A stretch of 64,000 nucleotides of DNA from Actinobacteria bacterium HGW-Actinobacteria-1 (GTDB lineage Bacteria; Actinomycetota; Coriobacteriia; Anaerosomatales; Anaerosomataceae). Shown here piece after piece: positions 8,024 to 17,432 of this stretch (position 1 is the first letter of the stretch; every line of letters starts with the position of its first letter). The DNA lies in assembly GCA_002841355.1 (NCBI GenBank), contig PHFB01000003.1, positions 1-64,000 on the forward strand, read 5' to 3'. The notes under the pieces were generated by a model. That model worked only from the letters and a program-made list of their open reading frames with translations, did no database searches and was not told the origin of the DNA. The position numbers and the translations under genes were made by a program.

Positions 8024-11000
8024 TCACTGGAGGATCTGCGCCACCTGCGCTCGCACGGTCGAACTCACAGCGCTCGTGCTGCCGAAGAAGCGGACCTCGT
8101 GTATCGAGTCCTTGTTGTCGGTCAGCACCATAGCGATGCCCGAGTACAGCACGTCGGGCTTGGTGAGCATCAGAACCGAGCCGGTCTTGCCTTGGAGCAC
8201 GCCGCCGACGAGCCCGTCGGGGAAGAGGGTGCCGGTCGTGATGGCCAGGCCGTCCCACGACATGCCGGCCTCCGTCACGCCGTACGTGGCGATGATCTTG
8301 GCGGTCTCGTAGCGGTCGGCGCCGCCGAGTCGGGTGCCGGTACATGGCACGCTCGTCGTCACCGCCTGCATGGCGGGTGCGGAGACCGCGTTCGTGCTGC
8401 CGAGGACGAGCACATCAGTGACACCGTCTGCCTGCATCGCGGCTATCAGGTTCGGCTCGCCGGGGTGGAGCGGATTCGTCAGGTAGATCGGCCAGCCCTT
8501 ACCGGCAGCGAGTGGGGCCGCGGCTATCTGGTCGGGGAAGTTCGAGCCTGTCGCGAGAAACGCCGTGCCGTCATAGCTGCCGTCCTGCTCGTCGACGCAC
8601 CGCGCGGCGATCAGCCGCGAGGTCTCGTACCGGTCCGCGCCCCCGATTCGCTCAACGTTTGCATCGCCGAGCAGTTCCTTGAGCGCATCTTCGACTTCGG
8701 CATCCACTGCTGCGGCCTTTCCGAGGATGATCGCGCGCGTCGCGCCGAGTCGGTCTATCTCGGTCGCGACCGCCGCAGGAAGCGCATCGGTGGCGGTGAG
8801 CAGGAGCGGTGCGTCCAAGACGCCCGCGAGCGCAGAACCGCCGAGAGCGTCGGGCCAGTTGTAGCCGGTCGCCACAATCACAGTGGAGGCGCCGTCCGGG
8901 AAGGCCTTCTGAGAGGCCGCTACCGCGGTGCCGATGCGCGTGGCGCCTTCGATCGGAGTGAACGTGACATCTTCTGGCGGGGTCACGACCGGCAGTACCT
9001 GCGGGTCGAGCGTGTAGTTCTCGCCCCCGGCTACCGTGAAGGTTTGCGCCTCCTCGGCACTCGCCGAATCGAGATACCACGCCTCGCCGAGGTCGCCGTG
9101 GTCATCGGCGAACTGCACCCTGTACTCGCCAGGGAACAGGCCGCAGTACGCGCCGTCGAACAGCGCGCTCCCGTCGCGCTCTGTCAGATGGCGATGCACC
9201 GGCACCCAGCCTGCGGCGCCGCCGTTGTACCACAGCGTGACCGCGATGTCCTCGATGCCGTTACCCTCGGCGTCCTGGACCGACGCGGCGAGCGTGGCTG
9301 GAGCCGGCATCACTGCGTCAATGCCACCGGTCGTCTGGCCGGTCACGACGTTGACCGGAGTGCCCATAGCGAGCGCAGGCGAGATCTCGCCGTATCCCTC
9401 AGGGACGCCATCGTAGACGACGTCCTTGTACCGTTCGCTTTCGTCGTAGAAGACGACGTAGTGGGAACCGGTCCCAAGACCCGTCACGCTATACGTGCCG
9501 TCAGCATCGGTGTAGTCGGAGCCGAGTGTGACCGTCTCGCCGGTAGGCGTCTGATCGTACGCGTACACCAGTATGCCCGCGAGTGGCGTCGTACCATCGG
9601 GCCCGTATGCCGTGCCCGCGATGGAGCCGCCACCCTGAACCAGCTGGGCATCGATATCCATGATCTGGCCGCCGTAGGTGCCGGTAACACGGGTAGCCGT
9701 GTCGAACGTGGACTTGTCGTCCCAGTACTCGGCAATGTAGCTGGTGTCGTTGTACGCGTTGTAGTCCCAGGCGCTGAACTGGACGACGTAGTCGCCGGGA
9801 TACACGCCCCGGACGGCCCATGATCCAGCTTCCATCCAGTCGTCGCTGACGTAGTTGCCTGCGCTATCGAAGACGGTGACGTTCACCCCGTTGAGAATGG
9901 CGCCGCCGTCGCCCGTGACCGTTCCCCCAAGTGTTGCGCCGATCTCGAGGTCAGCGTCGATGTTGCCGGTGTCTCCGGCAAGGGTCACCGACACGAGCGT
10001 CGCATCTTCCTCGAGGCGGGCGTTGCTGTAGTACTCCTCCAGGAACGCGGTCTCGTTCGCGTAGTTGTACCAGCCTGCGCGGAACTCGACGACGTAGTCG
10101 CCGGCGCCTAGCCCGGTGATCTGGTAATGCCCGTCTGCGTCGGTGCTCGCGTAGCCGTAGCCGCCGCTTTCGCTATAGGCCGAGACGTCGATCTCTGCGA
10201 GCGGGCCGCCGTCGCCCGTGACGATGCCGCTGATGCTCCCGGCGACCACGAGTTCCGCATTGATGCCCGGGGTGTCGGCGCCATAGTCGACCGCTACCGG
10301 GGTTGCGTCCTCATACTGGTCGACACCCTCGTAATACTGATACAGGAACGAGGGCGGCCCACTGGGGTTCACGAGCCAGGGGTCGAAGCTCACGATGTAG
10401 TCGCCTGCTGGCAGCCCCGTGATCGTGTAGCTGCCATCCGGGTTCGTGTAGGCGCCGTTGCTCCAGCTGCCGTCGACCAGGGATGCCTGCACCTCCAGGT
10501 GGTCGACCGGGCCGCCGTCTCCCGTGACTGTGCCGCTGATGGTGCCCGCGGTCTCCAGGTTGGCGTTGATATCGGGCGTCGTCGTATCGGCATCCACGCC
10601 CACAGTCGTGCGCGCTTCACCGTAGTGAGCGTTGTCGTAGTACTCGAGCAGGTACGACGTGTCATGGCTGTAGTTGTACTGCCCGGGATCGAACTCGATC
10701 TCGTAATCGCCCGGCGGGAGCCACGTGATGGTGTAATTGCCGCCGGCGTCGGTCTGCGCATTCGCTATGACCCAGTAGCCCTGACGGGCCGAGACCCAGA
10801 CGTTTGCGAGCGGGTTCCCGCCGCCGGTCACAGTGCCGCTGACCGAGCCCGCGGACACGAGGTCGGCGTCGATCCCCGGGACGTCAACGCCGACAGAAAC
10901 GCTGATCGGCGTGGCATCGTCGAGCGTGGGCGCATTGTCCCAATACTGCTCGATGAACATCGTGTCGTGGTCGAAGTTGTAGCCGTTTGGATCGAAGCCC

Positions 11001-11863
11001 ACGCGGTAGTCGCCAGGGCTGAAGCCATCGAGTGTATAGGTGCCTTCTGCCGAGGAGAGCGCGTTCGTGACCCAGTAGCCGTCTGAATCGTAAAGGTTGA
11101 CCCAAACATCCGGCAGGGGCTCGCCACCACCGGTGACGGTCCCGCTGATGCTGCCGCTGACTTCCATGCCGGCGTCGATGCCGGTCGCGTTCACCCCAAG
11201 GCTCACGGTCACCAGCGTCGCATCATCCCATACGTGGACGTTCTCGTAGTACTCGGTCACCAGGTTCGTGCCGTTCTCGTCGTTGTACCAGTAGGAGTCG
11301 AATTCGACGACGTAGTCACCGGGCGCGAGGCCGGGGATGATGTAGTTGCCGTCCGAGTCGGTGTCGCGCCCTGCCATGAGCTCGCCGTCGAGATAGACGT
11401 TGACGGTGAGACCTTGCACCGGTGCGCCGCCAAACGACACGCTTCCCGAGATGTAGCTTGCCGGCTCAAGGACCGTGTCGACCGTGGTGGTCACCTCCGA
11501 ATCCACGACGACCGGGGTCGCGGCGTCGAAGTCCATTCCGTCGCCGTAGTACCGGCTGACGTAGGAGGCTGTCGGGTGCGCATCGTTGTACTCAGCGGCA
11601 AAGTAGAAGACCTTGTAGGTACCGGGGGTCAAGTTGATCGACCAGTACCCGCTCGCGTTGGTGAAGGCCTGGCCGACCCAGTAGCCGCTGTTGTCGAAGA
11701 CATCCACGTTGATGTTCGCGAGCGGAGCACTGTTCCCCATCACCGTACCGTCGAGGGTGCCGTCCGGAACGCTCGCCCACGCGTTCGCCACACCGGCAAG
11801 CAGCATCACCACCGCCGCCAGTACCACGAACGCGAATCCGAGGCGTAATCTCTGAGCGCTCAC
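8024..11863 (-). CDS. secreted repeat protein with cell-wall-binding type 2 repeats
   Basis: This 1279-aa protein starts at GTG 11863 behind an AGGGAGGA site. Residues 1-30 form a Sec signal peptide. Residues about 35-970 hold nine beta-rich repeats of roughly 100 aa, most opening with GTVTGxGGPL-like sequence and containing a GDYxVxF strand; these resemble carboxypeptidase regulatory-like/SdrD B-type domains. Residues about 975-1279 hold three type-2 cell-wall-binding repeats (R-x-GGADRYET, ATGxxFPD, VLGSTxAVS), known in clostridia and actinobacteria to attach proteins to anionic wall polymers. The likely role is a surface stalk, adhesin or S-layer-associated protein; the ligand is unknown. 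The next gene upstream starts 13 bp away on the same strand and probably shares the transcript. Confidence 0.85.
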   Translation of the reverse strand: MSAQRLRLGFAFVVLAAVVMLLAGVANAWASVPDGTLDGTVMGNSAPLANINVDVFDNSGYWVGQAFTNASGYWSINLTPGTYKVFYFAAEYNDAHPTASYVSRYYGDGMDFDAATPVVVDSEVTTTVDTVLEPASYISGSVSFGGAPVQGLTVNVYLDGELMAGRDTDSDGNYIIPGLAPGDYVVEFDSYWYNDENGTNLVTEYYENVHVWDDATLVTVSLGVNATGIDAGMEVSGSISGTVTGGGEPLPDVWVNLYDSDGYWVTNALSSAEGTYTLDGFSPGDYRVGFDPNGYNFDHDTMFIEQYWDNAPTLDDATPISVSVGVDVPGIDADLVSAGSVSGTVTGGGNPLANVWVSARQGYWVIANAQTDAGGNYTITWLPPGDYEIEFDPGQYNYSHDTSYLLEYYDNAHYGEARTTVGVDADTTTPDINANLETAGTISGTVTGDGGPVDHLEVQASLVDGSWSNGAYTNPDGSYTITGLPAGDYIVSFDPWLVNPSGPPSFLYQYYEGVDQYEDATPVAVDYGADTPGINAELVVAGSISGIVTGDGGPLAEIDVSAYSESGGYGYASTDADGHYQITGLGAGDYVVEFRAGWYNYANETAFLEEYYSNARLEEDATLVSVTLAGDTGNIDADLEIGATLGGTVTGDGGAILNGVNVTVFDSAGNYVSDDWMEAGSWAVRGVYPGDYVVQFSAWDYNAYNDTSYIAEYWDDKSTFDTATRVTGTYGGQIMDIDAQLVQGGGSIAGTAYGPDGTTPLAGILVYAYDQTPTGETVTLGSDYTDADGTYSVTGLGTGSHYVVFYDESERYKDVVYDGVPEGYGEISPALAMGTPVNVVTGQTTGGIDAVMPAPATLAASVQDAEGNGIEDIAVTLWYNGGAAGWVPVHRHLTERDGSALFDGAYCGLFPGEYRVQFADDHGDLGEAWYLDSASAEEAQTFTVAGGENYTLDPQVLPVVTPPEDVTFTPIEGATRIGTAVAASQKAFPDGASTVIVATGYNWPDALGGSALAGVLDAPLLLTATDALPAAVATEIDRLGATRAIILGKAAAVDAEVEDALKELLGDANVERIGGADRYETSRLIAARCVDEQDGSYDGTAFLATGSNFPDQIAAAPLAAGKGWPIYLTNPLHPGEPNLIAAMQADGVTDVLVLGSTNAVSAPAMQAVTTSVPCTGTRLGGADRYETAKIIATYGVTEAGMSWDGLAITTGTLFPDGLVGGVLQGKTGSVLMLTKPDVLYSGIAMVLTDNKDSIHEVRFFGSTSAVSSTVRAQVAQILQ

Positions 11864-11876
11864 GATCGTCCTCCCT

Positions 11877-12476
11877 CTACTGCGGTGAACCCATGATCTG
11901 CACGTTGACGACTCTTATGCGTGCCGGTGTCCCGTTCGTCGCCGGCTCGACTCTGACGTTCGCCTGAATGGAGGCACCTTGCTCAGGCACCGTCTGGGCA
12001 TTTGGACCGGGGCCGGTACGAGCCGGGTCAAAGAAGAGCTGCACGCTTGTGCCCGCGGGTAAGGTGTACGTGCTGAGAGAGCCATCCTCAGCGGTGAGGG
12101 CGATCCTGAACACGTCGACGCGCACCTCGGCAGTGCGGGTTGGATCCCCACTCGCGGTCACCCTGCCGATCAGGAAACCCTGTGCGGGCGAGTCGAGCGA
12201 CGCAAGTGTTGCGTCGTCAAGAGCGGCACCCCCGGTGGTCGCGCTACCAGAGCTGACGTCCGGCGTTTGTGAGGCGTCGGAACTCGCTGAGACGTCGATG
12301 CCGAAGCTCGCGAGGCCGTCGGAGTCGGTCGCCGCCGATGAGTTGGGCGGCGTAGCGCTGTCTTGGTTGGGCACCCGACTCGCGGCGTGCGGGAACACGT
12401 ACGAGCCGAGGAGGAACGACGCTGCGGCGATCGCGACCACCGAGCCGATCAACAGGACGGACTTGCGACTGGCCAC
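11877..12476 (-). CDS. membrane-anchored hypothetical protein
   Basis: I do not recognise the family of this 199-aa protein. It starts at GTG 12476 after a G-rich ribosome site. Residues 7-30 form a signal-anchor helix, residues 35-95 are a Ser/Thr/Ala/Asp-rich low-complexity linker, and residues 95-199 look like a small beta-rich outer domain with alternating V/R strands. It is the first gene of a two-gene operon with the large wall-binding repeat protein. It may help export or anchor that protein, but only the context supports this. Confidence 0.6.
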   Translation of the reverse strand: MASRKSVLLIGSVVAIAAASFLLGSYVFPHAASRVPNQDSATPPNSSAATDSDGLASFGIDVSASSDASQTPDVSSGSATTGGAALDDATLASLDSPAQGFLIGRVTASGDPTRTAEVRVDVFRIALTAEDGSLSTYTLPAGTSVQLFFDPARTGPGPNAQTVPEQGASIQANVRVEPATNGTPARIRVVNVQIMGSPQ

Positions 12477-12565
12477 GCGACCCCCCGCTTGAGCACGTGG
12501 GCCGCGGTTTCCCCAAAAGCCGCGTGCCCCGCTAATCGTTCATCATAAGTTTAACCAACGGGTCA

Positions 12566-12576
12566 ATGACTGTCAT
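12566..12576. promoter_or_regulatory. possible TetR operator
   Basis: ATGAC-T-GTCAT is a perfect 11-bp palindrome. It lies 19 bp before the TetR-family start at 12596, in the region shared with the divergent gene starting at 12476. TetR proteins often repress their own gene and a divergent neighbour from such a site. Short palindromes also arise by chance. Confidence 0.4.
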
Positions 12577-12595
12577 CACTTGAAGCGGTTATGCT

Positions 12596-13237
12596 GTGGC
12601 GGGATATGCCGAAGGCCGAGAGGACGGTGCGCTGGACGTGGTACAACGGCTCGACCCGGAACAGAGCAAGGCGGCGATACTCGAGGCAGCCCGGACGCTG
12701 TTCGCGCAGCGAGGCTTCTCGGCTGTGAGCGTTCGTGATGTCGCCGAAGCCGCGGGTGTGACCCACGGGCTCGTGCACCATCACTTCGGATCGAAGAACG
12801 ACCTCGCTATCGAGGTCGTGCGCCGCGAAACGCTGACAGCAGGGCAGGGCATGATGCTCGCGGCAACCGCGGACGACTGGAAGACGGTAGGGCTGCCGCG
12901 CGCGATTCGGTATTACCTGACCGAGGGTCGCACCAGCGTGCTGCTCATCATGCGGGCCGAGATCGACGGGCTTATGCCCGAGTCCATGCTTGCCGAAGAC
13001 GAGCCCCGCTCGCTCGGTGTGCTTGCCGCGACCATCGGTCAGATGCAGGCCGAGGGGGATGCTCGGGAGAGGACTGATCCCGCTATCGTTGCAGCCTACA
13101 TCGGCGCCGCAGTCTTCACGTTCGCGACGATGGCCCCGTGGCTCCTGAGTGCCGTCGGACTGAAGCCTGAGGAGTACGAGGCTCGCCTCGATGAAATCGT
13201 GGAACTCTCGTCGAGGCTGATTCGCGTTTCAGGCTGA
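12596..13237 (+). CDS. TetR/AcrR family transcriptional regulator
   Basis: This is a protein of about 213 aa. The N-terminal helix-turn-helix reads FSAVSVRDVAEAAGVTHGLV followed by HHHFGSKNDL, the classic TetR pattern; the rest is a helical ligand-binding domain. The start is unsure: GTG 12596 gives the longest frame, while GTG 12638 would shorten the tail before the HTH. It is divergent from the surface-protein operon and upstream of the TPR/NHL/cytochrome genes, so it could regulate either. The ligand is unknown. Confidence 0.85.
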   Translation: MAGYAEGREDGALDVVQRLDPEQSKAAILEAARTLFAQRGFSAVSVRDVAEAAGVTHGLVHHHFGSKNDLAIEVVRRETLTAGQGMMLAATADDWKTVGLPRAIRYYLTEGRTSVLLIMRAEIDGLMPESMLAEDEPRSLGVLAATIGQMQAEGDARERTDPAIVAAYIGAAVFTFATMAPWLLSAVGLKPEEYEARLDEIVELSSRLIRVSG

Positions 13238-13422
13238 GGCCGAGGTGCGGTGTTCGGATGAAGATAGGCCCTGATGGGGGTCCGCATCTCTCACGGGTCA
13301 CTATTATCGAGCTTACAGAGTCATGAAGATTCGTGAAGAACTGTTCTTTGTGCTGTACACTGTTTTCGCCGCGCACACTGGCGCGGAGCCCCGACACCCC
13401 ACGATCAATCAGGAGGGCGTGC

Positions 13423-14202
13423 ATGAGCGACGTCAAACCCTCGGCGAAGCCCAAGCGCAACGCATCGCAGCCCGGGCCAATGGCAGCCGCCAACGAGGCA
13501 TTCCGGGACCCAATGGTTCGAAGGATGACGTACGTCGCAATCGGACTCGTGGTTCTGTTCGCGGCGACGCTGGTCGGCGGTTGGGCGACCGGCGTGTTCT
13601 CCAGAACGAACGGGGCCCGTACGGCCGGCGAGCGTCAGCTGATGCTTGCCGCCGAGGCTGTCAGCAAGCCGGGCGCCTCGGGGGAGGCGTGGGCAGACTA
13701 CGTGGATGCTCTCGTCGTAACAGGTGATCTTCGGCAGGCACAGGTCGCGCTCGACCGAGCTCGAGCCAGCGCCACCACGACCATTGCACCAGACCTCGAC
13801 TTGTCCGGAGCCAGGTTGGCTCGCGCGAAGAAGCGCTACGAAGAGGCCGTCGAACTTGCCGACAAGGCGATGCAGGGGTACGAGGCGAAGCTGGCTGCGC
13901 GCATCGCTGCCAGCGCCGAGGGAAGTCAGACGCCATCCATCGGCGATGAGTACTACAACGCGGTCCTGTTGAAGGCGCGCTCGTGTGCCGAATTGGGTCG
14001 CTGGGAGGAAGCGGTGGAGGCATTCGATGTCTACATCATCCAATTCCCATCGGCCGCAGACATCCTCGTCGACCGCGGCAACGCGAAGATCGGCATGAAA
14101 GACAACGCGGGCGCCGAGAAGGACTTCCGAGAAGCGCTTCGATACGTCCCATACGATGAAGACGCCAAGGCCGGGCTGAAGAGAATCGGAGTTGCACAAT
14201 GA
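13423..14202 (+). CDS. membrane-anchored TPR protein
   Basis: This 259-aa protein starts at ATG 13423 with an AGGAGGG site; the frame is open further upstream without support. The N-terminal 40 residues are basic and polar, then one transmembrane helix (about 48-70). The remainder is helical with tetratricopeptide-like pairs (for example LKARSCAELGRWEEAVEAF and a final ADILVDRGNAKIGMKDNAGA). Such proteins act as scaffolds. Its stop overlaps the next start by 4 nt, so it is made together with the NHL-repeat protein. Confidence 0.75.
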   Translation: MSDVKPSAKPKRNASQPGPMAAANEAFRDPMVRRMTYVAIGLVVLFAATLVGGWATGVFSRTNGARTAGERQLMLAAEAVSKPGASGEAWADYVDALVVTGDLRQAQVALDRARASATTTIAPDLDLSGARLARAKKRYEEAVELADKAMQGYEAKLAARIAASAEGSQTPSIGDEYYNAVLLKARSCAELGRWEEAVEAFDVYIIQFPSAADILVDRGNAKIGMKDNAGAEKDFREALRYVPYDEDAKAGLKRIGVAQ

Positions 14203-15503
14203 GCGATAGTCCACGCCTTGAATCTGCGGATACCGGACGCGCTGCGGTCCGCTCGCAACGGGGACGACGAGTCCTGATGCTGGTGCTCGCGATCCTGATA
14301 GCGTTGCTGGGGCTCTCGTCGTACCTCCTCTACAGCCTGTTTGCTGTGCCCGGCGGTACTGGAAGCACGGCCAAGACGGTGGACACGGGCGGTCTGACGT
14401 GGGTGCGTTCGATCTACGGGAAGTCGAACACGCCGGAAGGCCTGTTCGGACAGACGGTGGCCGCAGTCCCAGGGACCGATGGGACCATCTGGGTCACGGA
14501 CGCGATCACGCGCTCGCTCATGCGTTTCTCCCCGGACGGCACGTACGGTGGCGAGCTGAACTCGATCGATGCTTCGGGGCCGCTTCAGGCTCCATCCCGC
14601 ATAGCGATCGGACCTGACGGATTGATCTACGTGTGCGAGACCGCGCTCGACACCGTTCGCGTGCTTCGTCCCGACGGTACCGATGAGGGCGCAATCAACA
14701 TCCCGCAGCCCGTTTCGGTCGCTGTGAGCGAGAATCGCATCGCGATTGGCTCCGTCTACGGTTTTGCGATCTTCGACTCAGTGGGCAAGCCCATCAAAGT
14801 CGTGGGTACGCGTGGTAAGGGCGAAGACCAGTTCGACTACGTGCACGGCATCGCGCTCGACGCCGAGGACAACGTGTACGTGACCGACTCGTATAACAAT
14901 CGCCTGAGCGCGTACGACCGCAACGGCAAGCGCCTCTGGATCATTCGCACGGGAGCTCCGGCAAATAGCGCCGTTATGGACAACGGCATGCTGGCGCCAG
15001 AAAAGGAGACGACCGGGGCAGTCGTTACTGGAGACGATGCGCTGCAGCTGCCGCTCGGGTTGACCATCGACGGTGCCGGGCGCGTTGTCGTCATCGACAT
15101 GTACGAGTGCGCACTGGCTGTGTTCGACGCGAAGACGGGCAAGTTCATCGGCAAGTACGGTGAGTCAGGTGCCGATGACGGTCAGTTCTTCTACCCGGTG
15201 AGCGTCGGCTACGATCGGGGACGCGACTGGTTCACCGTAGCGGATGCCTTCAATCGCCGAATCGAGATCGTACGCATACCTGGATCTGCGGGCGGCGCGG
15301 ATGTCGGTGCGGTCATCAACCGGAGCCTCGCGGGGCCGCTGCGAGCGTGTCTGTTCCCGCTCGTGCTGCTCGCGCTTGCGATCATCGCGTGGGTCATCGC
15401 GCATTTCACCCGACGCAGAAGAGCGCAGTCACGGGCTTCCGACTTGGCAGCTTCCGCCACGTCCGACACGGCCGAATCCGACGTCTTTGACGAGACAGAG
15501 TAG
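14199..15503 (+). CDS. membrane-anchored NHL-repeat (beta-propeller) protein
   Basis: This 434-aa protein has a transmembrane helix near 25-48. It then has about six NHL-type blades with GPDGLIYV, DAEDNVYVTDSYNNRL and TIDGAGRVVVIDM patterns (residues 65-365). A second transmembrane helix near 385-408 is followed by a basic, acidic-ended tail. The propeller would face outside. It is translationally coupled to the TPR gene (ATGA overlap) and precedes multihaem cytochromes. I infer an assembly, scaffold or interaction role in that electron-transfer module; no enzyme activity can be assigned. Confidence 0.75.
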   Translation: MSDSPRLESADTGRAAVRSQRGRRVLMLVLAILIALLGLSSYLLYSLFAVPGGTGSTAKTVDTGGLTWVRSIYGKSNTPEGLFGQTVAAVPGTDGTIWVTDAITRSLMRFSPDGTYGGELNSIDASGPLQAPSRIAIGPDGLIYVCETALDTVRVLRPDGTDEGAINIPQPVSVAVSENRIAIGSVYGFAIFDSVGKPIKVVGTRGKGEDQFDYVHGIALDAEDNVYVTDSYNNRLSAYDRNGKRLWIIRTGAPANSAVMDNGMLAPEKETTGAVVTGDDALQLPLGLTIDGAGRVVVIDMYECALAVFDAKTGKFIGKYGESGADDGQFFYPVSVGYDRGRDWFTVADAFNRRIEIVRIPGSAGGADVGAVINRSLAGPLRACLFPLVLLALAIIAWVIAHFTRRRRAQSRASDLAASATSDTAESDVFDETE

Positions 15504-15581
15504 CCTCTGCCCCCCGGGTATGCACTCAGGCTTAAGAAGAATGAAGGATATCGGCACCTATCTGTCGAATTACGAGTAGTT

Positions 15582-15635
15582 AACGCCTGATAAGGTATTT
15601 TAGGCGTTGCTACTGCTCAATTGGCGCACTATACT
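15582..15635 (+). promoter_or_regulatory. promoter and overlapping inverted repeat before the cytochrome genes
   Basis: A -35-like TTGCTA (15607-15612) and -10-like TATACT (15630-15635) are spaced by 17 nt. Inverted arms AACGCCT (15582-15588) and AGGCGTT (15602-15608) abut and overlap the -35 box. The repeat may be an operator or the transcription end of the TPR/NHL operon. Confidence 0.5.
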
Positions 15636-15670
15636 TACGAATGCTTATGAATACTTAGCATAGGGGGTTC

Positions 15671-15694
15671 CTCCGTGTTCGCACGGGGTTTTCT
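15671..15694 (+). terminator. leader hairpin with U tract (possible attenuator)
   Basis: A 7-bp stem capped by a UUCG tetraloop (15671-15677 with 15682-15688) runs straight into TTTTCT. It lies between the predicted promoter and the cytochrome start at 15781, so it could stop or slow transcription in the leader. Confidence 0.5.
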
Positions 15695-15780
15695 GGGGGC
15701 TCGAAATTACCTTGTGGAGGGGAGGTGTTTCTGTGAAGCAAGATTCGTTTCAGACTCAATCATCAATGAGGGGAACCAAC

Positions 15781-17220
15781 ATGAAGAAGACGACTCTCGT
15801 CGTCGTTCTCGCGCTCGTCCTGACCTTCGCCTTCGTGGCGAGTGCGCACGCGACTACGGGCAAGTTCTACAAGGGTGGCGTCGACTACTACACGTGGCTT
15901 AATCCCACGGGTAGCCCGACCCCCGGTTCGGCCTGGGTTGCCTCGGGCCTCAGCACCGTCGGCTCCAACACCGTTTCTCCCGGTGTGCACTCGAATTATC
16001 TGGCGACGACCGCCAAGTGCGGCATCTGCCACTCGGTTCACCGCGCCGCAGGTGACGGTGTGAAGCTGCTCCCGACTGCCGACGCCACCTGTGCTGGTTG
16101 CCACACTGGCAGCACGGCCGTGACGGCCAAGGTCATCACCTGGGGTACGCTCAACATGGGCTGGAGACTCGGTGATTCCGAGGCCAGCGCGTTTGCAGAG
16201 GGCGGCGCCGGTCCGCACAACGACACGCTGTACACCCTGTGGGACGACGGTGAGTGGGACGGCATCAGCGTTCCGCCGGCACCGAGCTACTCGGTGGATC
16301 CGTTCGCACGCTACGGCTGCGCAACTCGTCGTTGCCACGCCACCAACCCGCACGGCGCCAACAGCTCGCAGTACTCGATCTTCGCCGCCAAGCTGCTCTT
16401 CAACAACAGCCCGGCTGACGACGATGCCGAGTACCCCGACCTGGTTGTCGCGAACGGTAACGGCACCTACGGCGGCGACGATGCTGTCTACGACGCCCTT
16501 GGCGCCACCGACGCTTCGGTTCAGCGTTTCGCTGACAACAACGCTGGTGTCATCACGCTCTCCGGCAGCGACATTCTCATCAATGGCGCTCTCCCGGATG
16601 CCAACGAGACGCATGCGCTTGTCTCTGGTCTGACCTGCGGTCGTCCCTCCAACCCGGCGACGGGCGAGGACGAGTGCCACGCTGAGGCCTCGTACGCGAT
16701 TGTGGACAAGGCCATCAAGGAGAACCGTAACCACGCAACGCTGATCACCGGCAACGACGGTAGCCTGCCCGCCTATCCCAACACCACGCAGGATCCGATC
16801 AACGGAAGCAACAACTTCTTCCGCACGGACAACACTGGTATAGAGGCTCCTGGCTTCGGCGGTAACGACAACCGCGACTCGAAGACCGGTCACGTTGCAG
16901 GTACGTTCGCGGCAGTACCGGCTGACGGCTCGTATGCTCCGATCGCAGGCTGCACCAGCTGCCACGATCAGACCGACTCGGCCAACACCGTTGCGGGCGG
17001 ATTCACGTTCCCGCACGGTCAGACTCCGACCGGCGTCACGAACGCGACGGCCGCCGACGGATCCACCGGCACGATGGTGCGCTCGCGCATCTGGTCCGGC
17101 TGGAGCGGCGCTGTTGGTGCACAGAGAACGGTCACGACCAGCACCAGCAAGGCCTACGACGGTCAGTGCCTCAAGTGCCACCGCGACGGCGCTGGCGAGG
17201 GTATTGGTCTCACGAAGTAA
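15781..17220 (+). CDS. secreted multihaem c-type cytochrome with canonical and atypical haem sites
   Basis: This 479-aa protein starts at ATG 15781 behind AGGGGAACC, with a clear Sec signal peptide ending near AHA (residue 23). Four CxxCH haem sites are seen: CGICH, CAGCH, CTSCH and CLKCH. Two further sites have wide spacing: CATRRCH (CX4CH) and a Cys followed 12 residues later by CH (in CGRPSNPATGEDECH). Long Asp/Gly/Asn-rich stretches without membrane segments suggest an exported protein of the cell surface. It probably carries electrons outward. It is highly expressed if the strong promoter and terminator around it are real. Confidence 0.85.
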   Translation: MKKTTLVVVLALVLTFAFVASAHATTGKFYKGGVDYYTWLNPTGSPTPGSAWVASGLSTVGSNTVSPGVHSNYLATTAKCGICHSVHRAAGDGVKLLPTADATCAGCHTGSTAVTAKVITWGTLNMGWRLGDSEASAFAEGGAGPHNDTLYTLWDDGEWDGISVPPAPSYSVDPFARYGCATRRCHATNPHGANSSQYSIFAAKLLFNNSPADDDAEYPDLVVANGNGTYGGDDAVYDALGATDASVQRFADNNAGVITLSGSDILINGALPDANETHALVSGLTCGRPSNPATGEDECHAEASYAIVDKAIKENRNHATLITGNDGSLPAYPNTTQDPINGSNNFFRTDNTGIEAPGFGGNDNRDSKTGHVAGTFAAVPADGSYAPIAGCTSCHDQTDSANTVAGGFTFPHGQTPTGVTNATAADGSTGTMVRSRIWSGWSGAVGAQRTVTTSTSKAYDGQCLKCHRDGAGEGIGLTK

Positions 17221-17257
17221 CACTGCTTGCAACGAGGGTCATCTCGACCTCGGCTAC

Positions 17258-17289
17258 AAGGAGCCGGCTCCTCATGGAGCCGGCTCCTT
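17258..17289 (+). terminator. terminator after the first cytochrome gene
   Basis: Perfect 14-bp arms (17258-17271 with 17276-17289) carry AAGG...CCTT ends and a TCAT loop. It lies 37 nt after the stop at 17220 and separates this gene from the next two cytochromes. Confidence 0.8.
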
Positions 17290-17432
17290 CCATGTATCCC
17301 GACGCGCTCGCATCAGGTATGTTCAAGGTGCGAATTCTCGTCGCCGGATAGGCGTTGCTTAGGAAGGCTGTGGTATTCTGAAGCAGCACCGTGTGAACGC
17401 ACTTCTGACCCTGCGTCGCGAGGCAATTTCCC

